Assembly (NCBI RefSeq): GCF_024449025.1
Contig: NZ_JAHLKM010000002.1
Span: 287,905 to 351,904 of the forward strand
DNA length: 64,000 nucleotides
Source: Natronomonas aquatica
Lineage (GTDB): Archaea; Halobacteriota; Halobacteria; Halobacteriales; Haloarculaceae
Direction: 5' to 3'
The position numbers were made by a program, and so were the translations under genes. Shown here piece by piece: positions 36,410 through 44,134 of this stretch; the first letter of the stretch is position 1, and each line of letters begins with the position of its first letter. A model generated the notes under the pieces. That model worked only from the letters and a program-made list of their open reading frames with translations. It ran no database searches and was not told the DNA's origin.

Positions 36410-37267
36410 CTATCCCCGAAGTCTGACCGAGACGTCCGCGAACCCACACGCCTCACACGACAGCATCGTCCGGCCGTCGAGAGTATACGCGGACAGGGGT
36501 GTCCCACACCGCGGACAGTCGTCGCCCGCAGTGACCCGGACGCTCTCGACTCCGGCGACGACCAGCCGGACCGTGAGTTCCCCCTCGAGGGCCGGGTCGA
36601 CCGACCCGCCCCAGATGAGGTGCGCCTCGGGGCCGATCCGGTTTCGGACCGCCGAGACGGCCCCGTCGACGTCCGCGATGCTCATACCGGGTGGGCCGAT
36701 CAGATCGACGAGGGCACCGCCCGCAGCGTCGGTTTCGACCCCGCCGGGCAGGGCGGCGATGGCGTCGCGGGCCGCCGCGGTCGGTTCGTCGATCGCCCCG
36801 GCCCCGACGCCGAGTACGGCGAGTTCGACTGGGCGAAACACCGTCTCTACGTCCGCCAGATCCACGTTGACGAGCCCGGTGTCCCGCACGACCGAGACGA
36901 GCGTGTCGACCGCCGCGGCCAGTCCCTCGATACCCCTCTCGGAGGTGAGGACGATCGCGTCGACGTGCGGTTCGATCGCATCCAGAACGGCCTGCTCGTC
37001 GGAGGTCGGCTGCTCCGGGACCGCCACGACGGCGAACCGGACGACCGCGTCCGGGAGCGAAGGAAACGCGAGGTCGGTCCCGTCCGATCGCCCCGCGTCG
37101 ACGGCGAGTACGACCGCGTCCGGCGCCGGCGCCCCGTCGGCCACCCGCACTCCGTCGGCGTCGGCGAACCGAGCCGCGACCGACCGCCCGACGGCTTCGC
37201 CGCCGATCACGAGGACGGAGTCCTCGAGGGCGTTTTCGGGGATCGGATCGGGCTCGTCGGCCGTCAT
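36410..37267 (-). CDS. Degenerate FtsZ/tubulin-fold protein fused to a C-terminal zinc ribbon
   Basis: A 285-residue protein. By eye, residues 100-245 follow FtsZ closely: IEPHVDAIVLTS (FtsZ HVDSLITIPN region), VVRDTGLVNVDLADVETVF (FtsZ PGLMNVDFADVRTVM region), and GALVDLIGPPGMSIADVD then HLIWGGSVDPALEGELTVRLVVAG (FtsZ C-domain strands). The N-terminal GTPase domain is short and lacks the tubulin signature GGGTGSG; the matching position reads DAGRSDGTD near 57-65. The catalytic T7 loop NxDxxD is partly kept (NVDLAD at 134-139). Residues 251-274 form a zinc ribbon, CPRCG and CEACG. GTP hydrolysis is doubtful; a regulatory or scaffold role is inferred. Confidence 0.7.
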   Translation of the reverse strand: MTADEPDPIPENALEDSVLVIGGEAVGRSVAARFADADGVRVADGAPAPDAVVLAVDAGRSDGTDLAFPSLPDAVVRFAVVAVPEQPTSDEQAVLDAIEPHVDAIVLTSERGIEGLAAAVDTLVSVVRDTGLVNVDLADVETVFRPVELAVLGVGAGAIDEPTAAARDAIAALPGGVETDAAGGALVDLIGPPGMSIADVDGAVSAVRNRIGPEAHLIWGGSVDPALEGELTVRLVVAGVESVRVTAGDDCPRCGTPLSAYTLDGRTMLSCEACGFADVSVRLRG

Positions 37268-37327
37268 CGTCGGGTTATTCTCCCCCTCCGATATGACGGT
37301 TTGGACGATGCGGGCGACCGATACCGG

Positions 37328-38767
37328 TCAATCGTCGGCGGCGTCCGGGCGGTAACTCCGGCTGACCCGCTTCCAGACGCCCGACCGGAACCGGTAGTAG
37401 TTGAGCGCTGCCGGGACGGCCGTCTCGGCGAAGAAGGCGAGATACAGCCCGTAGATACCGAGCGGCGTTGTCGCCCCCAGATAGACGAGCGGGATCGACG
37501 CGCCGAAGACGCCGAGCGTCTGGCTGAAGAACGGCCACCGCGTGTCGCCGGCCGCATCCAGCGCCCCCGCCGCGCTGCCGGCGATTCCCCGCAACACGAC
37601 GGCGACGCAGGCGACGCGGACCAGATCGCCCGCCAGCGGGACGGACGGTGCCGTCGGGTCGTCGACAAAAAGCGCCACGACCGGGTCGGTAAAGACGAAG
37701 ACGGCCGCAGCCAGAAGGGCATAGACGGTCACGGAAAACCGGATGATGTCCCGGCCGTAGGCCGCCGCAGTCGCCTCCTCGCCCGTTCCGAGTTCCTGGC
37801 CGACCAGGCTGGAAGCGGCCAGCCCGAACCCCCAGCCGGGGGTATTCAACAGCCCCCACACCCGGCGGGCGATGACGAACGCGGAGACGACGTCCTGCCC
37901 GAAGACATCGAGGATCGCGAACATGGGGAACTCCGCGACCGTCCAGACGAGGTTCCGGCCCATGACCGGCAGCCCGATCGTGACCAGATCCGAGACGGTC
38001 GCGGGATCGACGTAGGAACCGAACGGGTCGACGGTGACCGGGAACGCGCCGGCGCCGGGAACCCGACCGGCCGCGAGGCCGACGGCGAACGCGGCGGTGA
38101 CACAGACGTTCGAAAAGACCGTCCCGATCGCGGCCCCCGTGACGCCCATTCCCGCTCCGAATATCAAAACGGCGTTGATGCCGACGTTCAGGGCGGCGCC
38201 GCCGCCCCGAAGCACCATCGCCGTGTAGGCGTCGTCGGCGCCGACGAGGGTCCGGCTGCCGACGAGATTCAGCCCGGCGAAGGGGATCCCGAAGGCGACG
38301 AGCCGGAGGTACTCGCCGCCGAACCCGATCACCGCTGGATCGCTGCTCAACAGCCCGACGAGTTCGGGGGCGAACCCAAAGAAGCCGGCGGTGATCGGCA
38401 CCGTCACGGCGACGACGAGGAGGGCGCTCGAGCGGACCGCGAGCCCGAGCCCCCGGTAGGCGTCCGCGCCGTACCGCTGGCTGACGAGGGCGATCGTGCC
38501 GCCGGCGACCCCGCCGCCGACGGCGAAAGCAACGCCCCAGAAGGGTCCGGCGATCCCGACGCCCGCGATGGCCGGCGAGCCGACGGCGACGCCGACCATC
38601 GCCACGTCGACCGCGTTCTTCGACATCCGGGCCAGCCCCGTGACGATCCGCGGCCAGGCGAGCTCGGTCGCCCGGCGGGCGCGCGCCTCCGAGACGAGAC
38701 CGAGCCGGGCCAACGCGAGCCCGACGGCGAGAATCCCGAGTCGGGCGGGGTTCGGCAGACGGGACAC
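37328..38767 (-). CDS. MATE-family efflux transporter
   Basis: Twelve-helix multidrug/toxin extrusion-type transporter of 479 residues exchanging cations (Na+ or H+) for substrate. Typical features are an early TM1 region (ELAWPRIVTGLARMSKNAVDVAMVG), GTIALVSQRYGA, repeated ARRVWGLLNTPGWGFGLAASSLVGQELG in the second half, and the C-terminal DAAGDTRWPFF. Halves show the internal duplication. It shares strand with the FtsZ-like gene 60 nt downstream and threonine synthase 98 nt upstream; co-transcription is possible but unproven. Confidence 0.86.
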   Translation of the reverse strand: MSRLPNPARLGILAVGLALARLGLVSEARARRATELAWPRIVTGLARMSKNAVDVAMVGVAVGSPAIAGVGIAGPFWGVAFAVGGGVAGGTIALVSQRYGADAYRGLGLAVRSSALLVVAVTVPITAGFFGFAPELVGLLSSDPAVIGFGGEYLRLVAFGIPFAGLNLVGSRTLVGADDAYTAMVLRGGGAALNVGINAVLIFGAGMGVTGAAIGTVFSNVCVTAAFAVGLAAGRVPGAGAFPVTVDPFGSYVDPATVSDLVTIGLPVMGRNLVWTVAEFPMFAILDVFGQDVVSAFVIARRVWGLLNTPGWGFGLAASSLVGQELGTGEEATAAAYGRDIIRFSVTVYALLAAAVFVFTDPVVALFVDDPTAPSVPLAGDLVRVACVAVVLRGIAGSAAGALDAAGDTRWPFFSQTLGVFGASIPLVYLGATTPLGIYGLYLAFFAETAVPAALNYYRFRSGVWKRVSRSYRPDAADD

Positions 38768-38865
38768 GACAGTACGCTACCCGACCGGCGAGACACCCAA
38801 ATATCTTCCCGTCCGGCGGCTGGACGGGGCCGCGAGGCGGCCCGGGTGACCGATCACGCGCGACG

Positions 38866-40173
38866 CTACCCGAAGAGTCTACCGAGCCGCCCGAGCAACC
38901 CCGACAAGCCGGTCCTGCCGGCCAGGTGTGCGAGCACCGCCTCGGTGCTGTCGCCGACCTGCTCGGGGTCGGCTCCGGCCGCGGCGGCCGCGTCGGGGTC
39001 TTTCAGCAGGTGACCGGTGGTCAGACAGACCACGTCCTCGCCGTCTTCGATCTCGCCCGCCGCCCGGAGTTTCCGGAGGCCGGCCACGGAGGCCGCCGAG
39101 GCCGGCTCGACGCCGATCCCCTCGCCGGCGATCGCCCGCTGGGCGTCGGTGATCTCCGAATCGGAGACGGCGACGGCTGTGCCGCCAGTCTCGCGGATCC
39201 CCGGTAGCGCCTTCGGCGCGTTGACCGGGTTGCCGATCCGGATCGCGGTCGCGACCGTCTCGACGTCCTCCCAGCGACGGGTGTCCTCGCGGCCCTCCTC
39301 GATCGCCTCGACCATCGGTGCTGCTCCCTCCGCCTGGACGCCCGTGAGCCTCGGGACGTCGCCCGGCGCCAGATCGCCGCCCGCGACCATCTCGCGGAAG
39401 CACTTGTACAGGGCGGCGGTGTTGCCTGCGTTGCCGACCGGCAGAATGACCCGGTCCGGGAACCGCCCCTCCTCGTCGTAGAACGCCTCCAGGATCTCGA
39501 GACCGATCGTCTTCTGGCCCTCCAGCCGGAACGGGTTCAGCGAATTCAGCAGGTACGCCTCCCCGCGGTCGGCCAGATCCTGGACGATATCGAGACAGGC
39601 ATCGAAGTTGCCGTCGACCTCCAGAATGCGTGCGCCGTGGAGGCTGGCCTGTGCGATCTTGCCGGCGGCGACCTTGCCGGCCGGCAACAACACGAGCGTC
39701 TCCAGTCCCGCCCGGGCGCCGTAGGCCGAAAGCGCCGCCGAGGTGTTGCCCGTCGAGGCACACGCCAGCCGGTCGACGCCGAGTGCCTCGGCGACCCGGA
39801 CGCCGACCGTCATCCCGCGGTCTTTGAACGATCCGGTGGGGTTCATCCCCTCATGTTTGAGCCGGAGGTTCCGGACGCCGACCTCGGATTCGAGCCCGGG
39901 CACCCGGTGTAACGGCGTATCGCCCTCCGGGAGCGTGACGCCCTCCTCGAAGGGGAGTGCGGCGCTGTATCGCCAGACGCCGCGGCCCTCGAACGCATCG
40001 AACGTCGGGTACTGCTCGTAACGGACTTCCAGCAGGCCGCCACAGGACTCACAGGTGTAGATGACCTCCTCAAAGGGCGGGTGTTTGTCGCCGCACTCGA
40101 TACAGTGAAGCCAGACGCCGTTGCCGGCGACGTCGGGGCTATCGGGGCTGTCGGGAAGCGCGAGGTCTGCCAT
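38866..40173 (-). CDS. thrC: Threonine synthase
   Basis: PLP-dependent conversion of O-phosphohomoserine to threonine. The 435-residue protein has an N-terminal zinc-ribbon-like part (CIECG and CESCGG near 23-44), the PLP Lys in MNPTGSFKDRGMTVG near 117, ACASTGNTSAALSAYGA and the phosphate-binding PVGNAGNTAALYKCF. The start at 40173 (MADLALPDS) is chosen; in-frame sequence upstream to 40251 is not family-like. The C-terminus has an extended helical tail. Threonine supply also feeds the CobD reaction, though the genes are in different operons. Confidence 0.92.
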   Translation of the reverse strand: MADLALPDSPDSPDVAGNGVWLHCIECGDKHPPFEEVIYTCESCGGLLEVRYEQYPTFDAFEGRGVWRYSAALPFEEGVTLPEGDTPLHRVPGLESEVGVRNLRLKHEGMNPTGSFKDRGMTVGVRVAEALGVDRLACASTGNTSAALSAYGARAGLETLVLLPAGKVAAGKIAQASLHGARILEVDGNFDACLDIVQDLADRGEAYLLNSLNPFRLEGQKTIGLEILEAFYDEEGRFPDRVILPVGNAGNTAALYKCFREMVAGGDLAPGDVPRLTGVQAEGAAPMVEAIEEGREDTRRWEDVETVATAIRIGNPVNAPKALPGIRETGGTAVAVSDSEITDAQRAIAGEGIGVEPASAASVAGLRKLRAAGEIEDGEDVVCLTTGHLLKDPDAAAAAGADPEQVGDSTEAVLAHLAGRTGLSGLLGRLGRLFG

Positions 40174-40291
40174 TATCGACCCTGCGGTACGGAGTCGCAA
40201 AAAGGGGCCGCTTTTCGTCGCACGCGCTATCCGGTGGATTCCTTCGGCCACAGACTGGCGGTTCGGTATCGCCGGACCGTCCTGTCGTCGC

Positions 40292-40600
40292 TCACGGACT
40301 CCGGGAATAGACGGCCTCTCGCTCCGTGAGTACAGTCCGAATATCGTCTCCGGTGTTGGGGTCGTCGGTCCGAAACCCTCGTAGCTGTCCGAGCGCTCCC
40401 GCGAACGCGCCGTCCCCTTCGATCACGAGAAACGGGTCCGGCCCGCCGGGAGGGAGCCGCCCGAATCGACACTGACGCCGTGGGCGGCCAGCCGCTCTTC
40501 GAGATCTGTCTCCCCGTCGCGCCGGTTGTTGAACAAGCGTTCCGGCAGATTTCTCCGCCCGGCAGGGATCGACGCCCGGCGGTACGCCCTCAGCGGGCCG
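40292..40600 (-). pseudogene. Frameshifted remnant of a sensor/regulator-like gene
   Basis: On the minus strand, one frame encodes DGETDLEERLAAHGVSVDSGGSLPAG and then stops; the adjacent frame continues smoothly as DPFLVIEGDGAFAGALGQLRGF... to a stop at 40292. The join is near 40445. The pattern (a helix with HGV-VD-, then -FLVIE-DG-F-GAL-) looks like one domain split by a frameshift, and resembles a module seen before the output domain of some haloarchaeal regulators; that likeness is weak. No start codon fits. The rest of the 429-bp spacer between the flanking genes holds nothing else I can identify. Confidence 0.45.
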
Positions 40601-40602
40601 TA

Positions 40603-40845
40603 TCACTCCCCGTTCCGGGCGAACCCGAGGTTCTCGATGCACTCCCGCATGTCCGTCGCGTCGGTGTGTTTGTGGAGTATCGTCGGCGAATCGCAGTAGT
40701 AAATATCGCCATCGAACCGCAGCGTCAGTTCCTCGCTGGAACCCAGTACCTCCGTTCGGACGGTGAACCGCTCGCCGCGTTGGAGTCCCGAGATGATCTC
40801 CTCGACCGTCCGTTCGCCCGGCTCGATAACTGTCGCTTCGCTCAT
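40603..40845 (-). CDS. Uncharacterised haloarchaeal protein, 80 residues
   Basis: Acidic protein with a beta-rich middle: ERTVEEIISGLQRGERFTVRTEVLG, then EELTLRFDGDIYYCDSPTILHKH, and a short C-terminal helix MRECIENLGF. It contains two Cys but no metal motif. Similar small proteins are common in haloarchaea; no function known. It lies between the decayed remnant and dapD, all on the minus strand. Confidence 0.62.
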   Translation of the reverse strand: MSEATVIEPGERTVEEIISGLQRGERFTVRTEVLGSSEELTLRFDGDIYYCDSPTILHKHTDATDMRECIENLGFARNGE

Positions 40846-40901
40846 AGACCGTCTCGGTCCCGACGTATAAAGAGGCTGGCGGACCGCGTCGCGTCGGCGC
40901 G

Positions 40902-41738
40902 TCAGTTATCGCGCAGTGTGTCCTCCCGTTCCGTCGCTTCGAGCGTCTCCGCCTCGACGTCGGTCGCGACGACGGCTGGCTTGTAGGCGCCGCCATCGAA
41001 GAGGTCGTGCTCGCCGACGCTCGATTCGACGAACCGGCTAAACGCCCGGCGTTCGGGCGGGAGTTCGCCGTAGATGACCTCTTCTTCGACCAGATCGTAG
41101 ACGGGGATCCGCGGCGTCAGGAGGGTGTTCTCGCCGACGACGCTGCCCTCCCCGACGACGAAGCCGGAGGTAACCCGACAGCCCGCACCCAGCGAGACGT
41201 CGTCCTCGACGACCACGGGAGCGGCCTCGACGGGTTCGAGGACACCCCCGATGAGCGTGTTCGCACCGAGTTTGACGCTGTCGCCGATCTGGGCCGCCGA
41301 GCCGACCGTGTCACAGGAATCGACGAGCGTACCGTCGCCGACGTACGCGCCGATGTTGACGAACGCCGGGCTCATCAGGATGGCGTCGTTGCCGACGTAC
41401 GCGCCGCGTCGGATAACGGTTCCGTCCGGCGTGTTTCGGGTCCCGCGTCCCGGGAGGTCGTCGGTCTCTCGCAGGGGCAGTACGTCGTGGTACTCGACGC
41501 CGCCGTGAGTATGGGTTCGGATGCTCCGCAGCCCGAAGTTCAGGAGGATGCCCTCCTTCACCCAGCCGTTTGCTTCCCACTCGCCGCCGCGTTTCTCGGC
41601 GGCGCGGATCTCGCCGGCCTCGAGGGATTCGAGGAACTCCTCTAGGATGGCGCGTTCGTCCTCGCCGACCTCGTCGGCGGTGAGCCCGTCGTCGTAGCGG
41701 TGCTGGAGGTCCTCGATGTCGTCGCGGAGTACGCTCAT
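40902..41738 (-). CDS. dapD: 2,3,4,5-tetrahydropyridine-2,6-dicarboxylate N-succinyltransferase
   Basis: Lysine (DAP pathway) enzyme of 278 residues with a left-handed beta helix. An N-terminal helical domain precedes hexapeptide repeats (IRRGAYVGNDAILMSPAFVNIGAYVGDG, VGSAAQIGDSVKLGANTLIGG, VEDDVSLGAGCRVTSG). The catalytic-type loop SPAFVNIGAYVG and the GGVLEP motif are typical of DapD. The start at 41738 (MSVLRDDIED) is preferred over a 20-codon longer frame. Other dap genes are not in the window. Confidence 0.88.
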   Translation of the reverse strand: MSVLRDDIEDLQHRYDDGLTADEVGEDERAILEEFLESLEAGEIRAAEKRGGEWEANGWVKEGILLNFGLRSIRTHTHGGVEYHDVLPLRETDDLPGRGTRNTPDGTVIRRGAYVGNDAILMSPAFVNIGAYVGDGTLVDSCDTVGSAAQIGDSVKLGANTLIGGVLEPVEAAPVVVEDDVSLGAGCRVTSGFVVGEGSVVGENTLLTPRIPVYDLVEEEVIYGELPPERRAFSRFVESSVGEHDLFDGGAYKPAVVATDVEAETLEATEREDTLRDN

Positions 41739-41820
41739 TATCTCGGGGAACGGAAACGACGGACTTGGCTCTGTTGGAATCGGCCCCCGTTCGGCCAACT
41801 CCTCGTCCCCGACTGATATA

Positions 41821-41828
41821 CTTTTAAA
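41821..41828 (+). promoter_or_regulatory. TATA-like box for the HtpX-like gene
   Basis: CTTTTAAA centred about 27 bp ahead of the ATG at 41852; leaderless spacing. Confidence 0.6.
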
Positions 41829-41851
41829 CCATCAGGGACGAAACAACCGGT

Positions 41852-42718
41852 ATGGACTGGCAAACCGACTGGGGGCTCCGTGCCCGCATGGGGTTTACGA
41901 TGTTTCTGCTGTTCGCGCTGTATCTGGTCTTCATCGGGATACTGACGCTGTACTTCGATAACTTGCTCTTTGCGGCGGTCATGCTGGGGGCCTTCTCTAT
42001 CGTCCAGTTCTTTTTCAGTGACAAACTCGCGCTCCGCTCGATGGGTGCGAAGACGGTCTCCGAGGCGGAGTATCCGGGGCTACACGCCCAGGTCGGTCGG
42101 CTCGCCCAGCAGGCCGACCTGCCGAAGCCGACCGTCGCCGTCGCCGACAGCCGGACGCCGAACGCCTTCGCGACCGGCCGGTCGCCCTCGAACGCGGCGG
42201 TCTGTGTGACGACCGGGCTGCTCCGGACGCTCGACGACGAGGAACTCGAGGGCGTGTTGGCCCACGAACTCGCCCACGTCAAGAACCGCGACGTGGCCGT
42301 GATGACGATCGCCTCGTTTCTCTCGACGATCGCTTTCTTCATCGTCCGGTGGGGCTGGCTCTTCGGCGGTCGCGGCCGGAACCAGGCGCCGCTTTTCGTC
42401 GCGATCGTCGTCTCGCTTCTCGTGTGGGTGATCTCGTTTCTGCTCATCCGCGCGCTCAGCCGCTACCGGGAGTTCGCCGCCGACCGTGGCGCCGCGACGA
42501 TCACCGGTAACCCCTCGGCGCTGGCGACCGCGCTCATGAAGATCTCCGGGGGGATGGATCAGGTTCCCGAGGAGGACCTCCGCGAGCAGGCCGAAATGAA
42601 CGCCTTCTTTATCATCCCGATCTCCCGGGGCTTTATCGGCAAACTCGCCTCGACGCACCCGTCGACCGAAAAGCGGATCGAGAAACTCCGCGAGCTCGAA
42701 CGCGAGATGGAGCGTTAG
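41852..42718 (+). CDS. htpX: HtpX-family membrane metalloprotease
   Basis: M48 zinc protease of 288 residues for quality control of membrane proteins. Two N-terminal transmembrane helices (MGFTMFLLFALYLVFIGIL and LLFAAVMLGAFSIVQFFF), the zinc motif HELAH near 145-149 (GVLAHELAHVKNRD), two further hydrophobic helices, and the third ligand Glu in SRYREFAADRGA. STHPSTEKRI near the end is family-typical. Its stop overlaps the convergent AI-2E-family gene by 4 nt. Confidence 0.92.
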   Translation: MDWQTDWGLRARMGFTMFLLFALYLVFIGILTLYFDNLLFAAVMLGAFSIVQFFFSDKLALRSMGAKTVSEAEYPGLHAQVGRLAQQADLPKPTVAVADSRTPNAFATGRSPSNAAVCVTTGLLRTLDDEELEGVLAHELAHVKNRDVAVMTIASFLSTIAFFIVRWGWLFGGRGRNQAPLFVAIVVSLLVWVISFLLIRALSRYREFAADRGAATITGNPSALATALMKISGGMDQVPEEDLREQAEMNAFFIIPISRGFIGKLASTHPSTEKRIEKLRELEREMER

Positions 42719-43719
42719 GACATCCCCTTCTTTTGTCCGCCCTCCTCGCCGAGGAGATCGACGACCTCGACGAGCACCGCGACCACGAGCGGCCCCGCGA
42801 TGACGCCGATGACCCCAACCGTGAGGACGCCGCCGACGAAGCCGACGAAATAGAGGCTCGAGGGGAGCTTCGCCCGGCTCGAGGCCAGCTGTGGCCGGAC
42901 GATGAGGTCGGGCAACAGCCCGATGAGGAGCGGCCCCAGAACGACGACGCCGACCGCCCGCTCGGGCATACCGATCAGCACGTCGTAGCCCGCCAGCCCC
43001 ACCGCCAGGAGTCCGGGGCCGAGAATCGGGATGAACTGCATGATCGCGGAGATGACCGACAACACGAAGACGTCCGGGTACCCGAGGAGGTAGAACACGA
43101 CAAAGGCGATCGGGAACGTGAGCACGGCGGTCGCGGCCTGGATCACATAGATCGCATAGAGCGTGCCGGTGATCCGTCGGTGAATCGCGGTGACGATGTC
43201 GTGATACTCCGCGGGGATGATCTCGAAAGTGACCACCCCGACTGCCCGTGGGCGCAACAACAGCCCGTAGAGGACGAGGACGAACATCCCGAGCTGGAGT
43301 ATGATGAAGACCGAATCGGCGGCGAGCGTGATGGCGAGGGACCGTAACGCTGTGGTCGCCGCCGAGACATACGACCCGATATCGAGCGGAACGACGAAGC
43401 CGAACAGCTCGACCGTGAGTTCCTCCGGGAGGCTGTTGAGCAGCGCCACGATCGCGCCGCGCCGTTGAAACAGCGTCACCACGATCGGGGCCAGAAGGAC
43501 GAGCACGACGAGGAACGCCGCCGCCGTCACGACCGCGCTCGCCATCCGGCGCGGGACTCCTCGCGCCACAAGGCGGCTTCGGACCGGATACAGCACGTAC
43601 GCCACCGTGACCGCAAAGAAGAGAGTACCGACGACGTTCCAGAGGACGGCGGCTGTGAGCACCCCGACGGCAGCCAACACCCCGGCGAGGACGTACTGAC
43701 GGCGACGCACCGATGCCAT
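42715..43719 (-). CDS. AI-2E/UPF0118-family membrane permease
   Basis: Membrane protein of 334 residues with about eight hydrophobic helices. The family signature region in the C-terminal half is ISAIMQFIPILGPGLLAVG, followed by VLGPLLIGLLPDLIVRPQLASSRAKLPS. Members include bacterial autoinducer-2 exporters and Na+(Li+)/H+ antiporters, so substrate is open. The C-terminus is a short polar tail (EEGGQKKGMS). Convergent overlap of 4 nt with htpX. Confidence 0.82.
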   Translation of the reverse strand: MASVRRRQYVLAGVLAAVGVLTAAVLWNVVGTLFFAVTVAYVLYPVRSRLVARGVPRRMASAVVTAAAFLVVLVLLAPIVVTLFQRRGAIVALLNSLPEELTVELFGFVVPLDIGSYVSAATTALRSLAITLAADSVFIILQLGMFVLVLYGLLLRPRAVGVVTFEIIPAEYHDIVTAIHRRITGTLYAIYVIQAATAVLTFPIAFVVFYLLGYPDVFVLSVISAIMQFIPILGPGLLAVGLAGYDVLIGMPERAVGVVVLGPLLIGLLPDLIVRPQLASSRAKLPSSLYFVGFVGGVLTVGVIGVIAGPLVVAVLVEVVDLLGEEGGQKKGMS

Positions 43720-43808
43720 GGAGTGCCGTTGTACCGGGGGGTTGAACTACTTTGCGCGGGATTTCCCGACCGGGACGCGTAGGTATCACCGAGTGCGACC
43801 ACGGAGTA

Positions 43809-44133
43809 ATGAAACGACGCGCGCCCCTCGCCGGCACCGACGGGGCGCTGGCCGTCTCCGACCGGCTGGCGGTGCTGTCGGACGCCCGCGTCGGACAGGT
43901 CGGCGAGCCGCGGGCGCTCTACCGGTGGCCGAAGAGCCGGTTCGTCGCCGATTTCGTCGGCGAGAACAACGTCTTCGAGGGGACGTCCTCGCTGACGGGG
44001 GTGATGCGAGCCCGGGGGAAACGGCGGTCAGGGTCGGAAACGACACCTTCGAGATCGCCGGATCGTCGTCTCGCTTCCCGATCCGCCCGAGGACGGGACG
44101 CTTTCGGTCGGGTTCGATACCGACGACGCCTGA
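43809..44133 (+). pseudogene. 3' remnant of an ABC-transporter ATPase (PotA/FbpC/CysA type), two frameshifts
   Basis: Reading from 43809, the frame encodes ALAVSDRLAVLSDARVGQVGEPRALY and SRFVADFVGENNVFEG, the unmistakable segment after the H-loop plus the start of the TOBE-type domain. The reading then shifts (+1 at about 43984) to DVLADGGD...VRVGNDTFEIAG and IRP, and again at about 44090 to EDGTLSVGFDTDDA and stop. Walker A, signature and Walker B are absent, so only the last third remains. It is a decayed importer ATPase; its permease and binding protein are not nearby. The 415-bp spacer from 43720 to 44134 holds only this remnant and the upstream promoter of the permease. Confidence 0.72.
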
Positions 44134-44134
44134 G

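Noticed and set aside
35786..39013. Very long plus-strand open frame (1075 codons) across the MFS, FtsZ-like and MATE genes
   Set aside because: Composition is Arg/Pro/Gly-rich nonsense antisense to well-supported genes; typical of GC-rich DNA with few stops.
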